A stretch of DNA of 64,000 nt. Origin: Streptomyces sp. NBC_01381 (GTDB lineage: Bacteria > Actinomycetota > Actinomycetes > Streptomycetales > Streptomycetaceae). The notes below the pieces were generated by a model. The model was not told where the DNA came from, made no database searches, and worked only from the letters and a program-made list of their open reading frames with translations. The DNA is taken from positions 3,534,001 through 3,598,000 of the forward strand of contig NZ_JAPEPI010000002.1 of NCBI RefSeq assembly GCF_026340305.1, written 5' to 3'. A program made the translations under genes and the position numbers. The first letter of the stretch is position 1. Every line of letters begins with the position of its first letter. Positions 60,912 through 64,000 of this stretch are shown in pieces.

Positions 60912-61942
60912 ACGGGGTGTTCGTCCTCAGGGCGGGGCCCCTGAGCCTGAAAGTGACGCGCCGCGCGGTCGTCGTGTGCGGGCTGCTGTGGGTCACGCTG
61001 ATCGCGCTGGCCCTGTGGGCCTTCACCCTCGGCAGCTACCCGCTGAGCCTCGGCGACCTGACCGCGGTCCTGTCGGGCACGGCCGGGAACAGCGTCCGCA
61101 CCGTCGTCCTGGAGTGGCGGGCGCCGCGCATCGTCGCCGCCGTACTGTTCGGCGCCGCCCTCGCCGTGGGCGGCGCGATCTTCCAGTCCCTGACCCGCAA
61201 CCCGCTCGGCAGCCCCGATGTCATCGGCTTCACCACGGGCTCGTACACCGGTGTCGTCCTCACGCTCCTTGCGGGGGCGACCAGTTACGCGGCGCTCGCG
61301 GCGGGCGCGCTCGCCGGGGGGCTTGGCACCGCCCTCGCCGTATATCTGCTGGCGTTCCGGCGGGGTGTGCGGGACTTCCGGCTCATCATCGTGGGTATCG
61401 CGGTCGGTGCGTTGCTGTCCTCGGTCAACACGTGGTTCTCGGTGAAGGCCGATGTCGACACCGCGCTGCGGGCCGCGGCGTGGGGTGCGGGCTCGCTGAG
61501 CGCCGTCGGCTGGCCCGCCATCACGTTGGCCGCCGTCGCACTCGCGGGGGTCGCGTCGGCGGCCCCGGTGGCACAACGCCGGATGCGACGCCTCGAGTTG
61601 GGCGACGACGCGGCGGCGATGCTGGGCGTACCCGTCGAGCGTACGAAGCTGATGCTGGTCGTCCTCGGCGTGGCCGCGACGGCCGCGGTCACCGCCGCGG
61701 CGGGCCCCATCGCCTTCGTCGCGCTGGCGGCACCGCAGATCGCCCGTCGTCTCACCGGGCACGGAACCTCCGTCGACCTCGCCGGTTCGGCGCTCGTCGG
61801 CGCGGTCCTGCTGCTCGGTGCCGACATCGCGGCGCAGCATGCGATCCCCGGCGTGCCCCTGCCGACCGGCGCGGTCACCGTATGCGTCGGCGGGGCATAT
61901 CTGCTCGTACTCCTGATACGGGAGAGCCGGCGGGGGTTCTAG
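60908..61942 (+). CDS. FecCD-type iron-siderophore ABC permease (second)
   Basis: A 344-residue permease paralogous to the preceding one, with GAIFQSLTRNPLGSPDVIGF, LGDDAAAMLGVPVERTK and AAAGPIAFVALAAPQIARRL. The GTG overlaps the previous stop, so both subunits are made together. No ABC ATPase gene follows: the next 588 bp hold no recognised gene, so the energising subunit must be encoded elsewhere in the genome. Confidence 0.93.
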   Translation: MNGVFVLRAGPLSLKVTRRAVVVCGLLWVTLIALALWAFTLGSYPLSLGDLTAVLSGTAGNSVRTVVLEWRAPRIVAAVLFGAALAVGGAIFQSLTRNPLGSPDVIGFTTGSYTGVVLTLLAGATSYAALAAGALAGGLGTALAVYLLAFRRGVRDFRLIIVGIAVGALLSSVNTWFSVKADVDTALRAAAWGAGSLSAVGWPAITLAAVALAGVASAAPVAQRRMRRLELGDDAAAMLGVPVERTKLMLVVLGVAATAAVTAAAGPIAFVALAAPQIARRLTGHGTSVDLAGSALVGAVLLLGADIAAQHAIPGVPLPTGAVTVCVGGAYLLVLLIRESRRGF

Positions 61943-62530
61943 ACCCCGCGAGGGACTGGACCCGGCCCGCGTCACCGGCGAGTTTCCGCCGAAGAAGCCC
62001 TGAGCACAGCCCAGTTGGCGTTGACGTGTCCGCCTCCGGATTGCCGGTGCGGCAGGCCGGGGAACTCACGTCATCACAGGTCGCAAGGCGTGCCCTTGCC
62101 GCCAAGTCGCGGGCAAGCGGTAATCGATCTGTGATCCATCTTCAAATCATGGGCACAAATTCCACACATGGCTCTCTTCAGGTGGGCTCCGATGGTCTAG
62201 ATTGACCGTGCTTCACATGCTGGGACACGAGGCGACAAATAATGATCTATGGGTCAGGCGCTGCGGACAGCCGGCAATTGCGACTCCGGCGCCGGACGTG
62301 GGGTTGATCATTTCTTGGAGCCCGAGAGGGGCTTGGGGTGCGGGGAGCACCCGGGGTTCTGGAAGGACATGCGAGTCCACTGCCGCCAGGGCGGGTTGCT
62401 CACGTAGCACCGACGTGGCTCAAGTAGCACCGATGTACGGGATGCATGTATGGGGGCCGGGGGGCCTCCCAGGGGGAGGAACGGTGTTGGTCGATGACCA
62501 CGTCGAATCACTGGGGACCGGGGGGCTTCT
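61943..62530. other. 588-bp region between the permease and sugar transferase genes
   Basis: No convincing gene. It is less GC-rich than its surroundings, with AT-rich patches near 62130-62260 suitable for a promoter. A direct repeat GTAGCACCGAYGT occurs at 62404 and 62423. A strong ribosome-binding site (GGGGGAGGA, about 62472-62480) precedes GTG 62483 and ATG 62494, neither of which is in frame with the sugar transferase body. A 115-codon open frame across 62202-62549 has codon use unlike a Streptomyces gene. Confidence 0.5.
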
Positions 62531-64000
62531 GTGCGGCAGGGGGGATTAGTCGGCCCCTTTTCGTCGGCGCACGGGAGCCTGGCGAATGGGGCGATCAGCA
62601 GGCCCGCGACCGACTGGGAGCAGCGGTACCGCCGTATCGTGATCGCCAGCGACACCGTGGCCACCGCCTTGGTGGTGGCCACGATCGGCAATTTCTTCGG
62701 GGTCCGGGACGCGGCCAACTGGCACGAGAAGTGGGGAATTCTCGCTTTCGGCACCGAACTGCTCGTGCTGGGCGCGCTTGCGGTGAGCCGGTCATGGACT
62801 CCGGTCGTACTCGGCCAGGGAGCCGAGGAATTCCGCAGGCTCGGACGTTCACTGTTCACGGCGACCGTCGTCCTGGCGCTCGGCGGAATCGCCCTCACCT
62901 CACGCAACATCAAACTCTGGATCTTCGTCGCGATCCCCGCGATCGCACTCGTCACCATGACCGCGCGGTATCTGCTCCGCCTCTGGCTGCACAAGCAGCG
63001 CAAGGAAGGGCGGTGCCTGAGGCCGGTGCTCGCCGCCGGGAGCCCGGCCACAGTGCGCGACCTGATCTCCCGCACCCGTAAGTTGCCGCACCTCGGCTGG
63101 CGGGTGGACGGGGTGTGCACGACGGACGGTCTCGGCCTTGAGGGCGACCATCTGGACGGAGTGCCGGTCGTCGGCAGCCTTGCGGACGTGGCCAACCATG
63201 TCCGCCGCGACGGCTACTACCGTGTCGTCGCGGTCACACCGGACCCGCACTGGTCACCGGACCGGCTGCAGCGGCTTGCCTGGAACCTCGAAGGCAGCGA
63301 CGCCGAGATGGTCGTGGCCCCCGTCCTGATGGAGGTGGCGGGACCGCGGCTGCACGTCGACGCCGTCCTCGGGATCCCGCTGCTGCGGGTCAGCATGCCG
63401 ACCTTCACCGGGGGGCGCCGGGCGATCAAAGGGGTCGTCGACCGGATGGGCGCGACGGTCCTGCTGATGCTGTTCGCGCCGCTGATGGTGCTCGTCGGAC
63501 TGCTCGTCCTTGTGGACAGCCGGGGCGGGGTGTTCTACCGCCAGCGCAGGGTCGGCAAGGACGGCCGCGAGTTCACCATCCTCAAGTTCCGCACCATGGT
63601 CGCCGGGGCCCACCGGGCACGCGCCGAGCTGACCGACCGCAACGAGGGCGCGGGGCTGCTGTTCAAGCTCCGCCGGGATCCGCGGGTGACCCGGCTTGGA
63701 GCGGTGCTTCGCCGGTACTCGATCGATGAACTCCCGCAGCTGTTCAACGTACTCACCGGATCGATGTCGCTCGTCGGTCCGCGGCCACCGCTGCCGGAGG
63801 AGTCCGCCGCGTACGGCCCGGACATCCGGCGGCGGTTGCTGGTCAAGCCCGGACTCACCGGCCTGTGGCAGATCAGCGGACGCAGCGACCTGCCGTGGGA
63901 GGAGGCCGTCCGCCTCGACCTGCGGTACGTGGAGGACTGGTCGCTCGCCCTGGACACGGTGATCTTGTGGAAGACGCTGCGTGCGGTGATCCATGGCCAG
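62531..64000 (+). CDS. Polyprenyl-phosphate sugar transferase (exopolysaccharide), 3' end outside window
   Basis: At least 490 codons are visible and the frame continues past the window edge. After an N-terminal variable segment comes the start of the membrane region (TDWEQRYRRIVIASDTVATA), four hydrophobic helices (to about 150), a Rossmann-like CoA-binding-type domain (about 160-290), another helix, then the catalytic bacterial sugar transferase domain with KFRTMVAGAHRARAEL, SIDELPQLFNVLTGSMSLVG, KPGLTGLWQISGRSDL. It moves a sugar-1-phosphate onto undecaprenyl phosphate as the first step of exopolysaccharide assembly. The GTG at 62531 has a GGGGGG site 5 bp upstream and is the first start after an in-frame stop, but the better initiation signals lie upstream in other frames. 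Confidence 0.85.
   Translation, partial: MRQGGLVGPFSSAHGSLANGAISRPATDWEQRYRRIVIASDTVATALVVATIGNFFGVRDAANWHEKWGILAFGTELLVLGALAVSRSWTPVVLGQGAEEFRRLGRSLFTATVVLALGGIALTSRNIKLWIFVAIPAIALVTMTARYLLRLWLHKQRKEGRCLRPVLAAGSPATVRDLISRTRKLPHLGWRVDGVCTTDGLGLEGDHLDGVPVVGSLADVANHVRRDGYYRVVAVTPDPHWSPDRLQRLAWNLEGSDAEMVVAPVLMEVAGPRLHVDAVLGIPLLRVSMPTFTGGRRAIKGVVDRMGATVLLMLFAPLMVLVGLLVLVDSRGGVFYRQRRVGKDGREFTILKFRTMVAGAHRARAELTDRNEGAGLLFKLRRDPRVTRLGAVLRRYSIDELPQLFNVLTGSMSLVGPRPPLPEESAAYGPDIRRRLLVKPGLTGLWQISGRSDLPWEEAVRLDLRYVEDWSLALDTVILWKTLRAVIHGQ

Noticed and set aside
62202..62549. A 115-codon open frame between the permease and sugar transferase genes
   Set aside because: Its third codon positions are not GC-biased as in neighbouring genes, it is Gly/Ser/Arg-rich without a family pattern, and it overlaps the next gene's start region.

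Overview
The window is a 64 kb piece of a high-GC actinobacterial chromosome, almost certainly Streptomyces. Codon third positions are nearly all G or C. Many genes start with GTG, and ATGA/GTGA stop-start overlaps are common. The gene families present (SARP/AfsR regulator, SpoIIE-type phosphatase with an HATPase tail, GlgE pathway, DUF5133, LAL regulator, DUF6325, DUF7144) are typical of that genus. I saw no rRNA, tRNA, CRISPR array, insertion sequence or prophage.

Layout. 1-5.4 kb: the end of a flavin-dependent oxidoreductase, a DJ-1/PfpI protein, a MerR regulator with a probably leaderless start, and a PAS-GAF-SpoIIE-HATPase phosphatase. 5.5-16.6 kb: an alpha-glucan block with glgX and a small HATPase-like protein on the minus strand, then DUF5133/glgE, treS, maltokinase and glgB on the plus strand. 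TreS, Mak, GlgE and GlgB form the complete GlgE route from trehalose through maltose-1-phosphate to branched alpha-glucan. 16.5-20.9 kb: a secreted GH5 cellulase with a well-defined promoter and two operator-like palindromes, a secreted PQQ-type sugar dehydrogenase, and an amidohydrolase/MarR divergent pair around a 42-bp inverted repeat. 20.9-21.4 kb: remnants of a LuxR-type regulator and an aldo/keto reductase. 21.4-27.2 kb: a large SARP-NB-ARC-TPR regulator, a CHAP cell-wall hydrolase, a VanX-like dipeptidase and an ArsR-like regulator. 27.2-32.3 kb: a xanthine-dehydrogenase operon (xdhA-xdhB-xdhC) with a long leader. 32.3-34.6 kb: a phosphoesterase and a MocR regulator. 34.6-35.4 kb: two decayed genes.

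35.5-56.1 kb is a stress-type island of membrane proteins, DUF1269/DUF6325/DUF7144/DUF2252 proteins, two LuxR-type regulators, a GH63-GH13-diacylglycerol kinase operon, a SulP transporter and an MFS transporter. The same 17-bp palindrome, TCACCC-N5-GGGTGA, or a close variant, recurs eight times here, in nearly every case in an intergenic promoter region. It looks like the operator of one local regulon, and I regard it as the most interesting signal in the window.

56.2-61.9 kb is an iron-siderophore uptake locus: a substrate-binding lipoprotein, a siderophore-interacting flavoreductase fused to a methyltransferase-like half, an AraC regulator and two FecCD permeases. An iron box lies between the divergent arms, and no ATPase gene is present. 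The window ends inside a polyprenyl-phosphate sugar transferase for exopolysaccharide, with an unresolved start and a possible frameshift.
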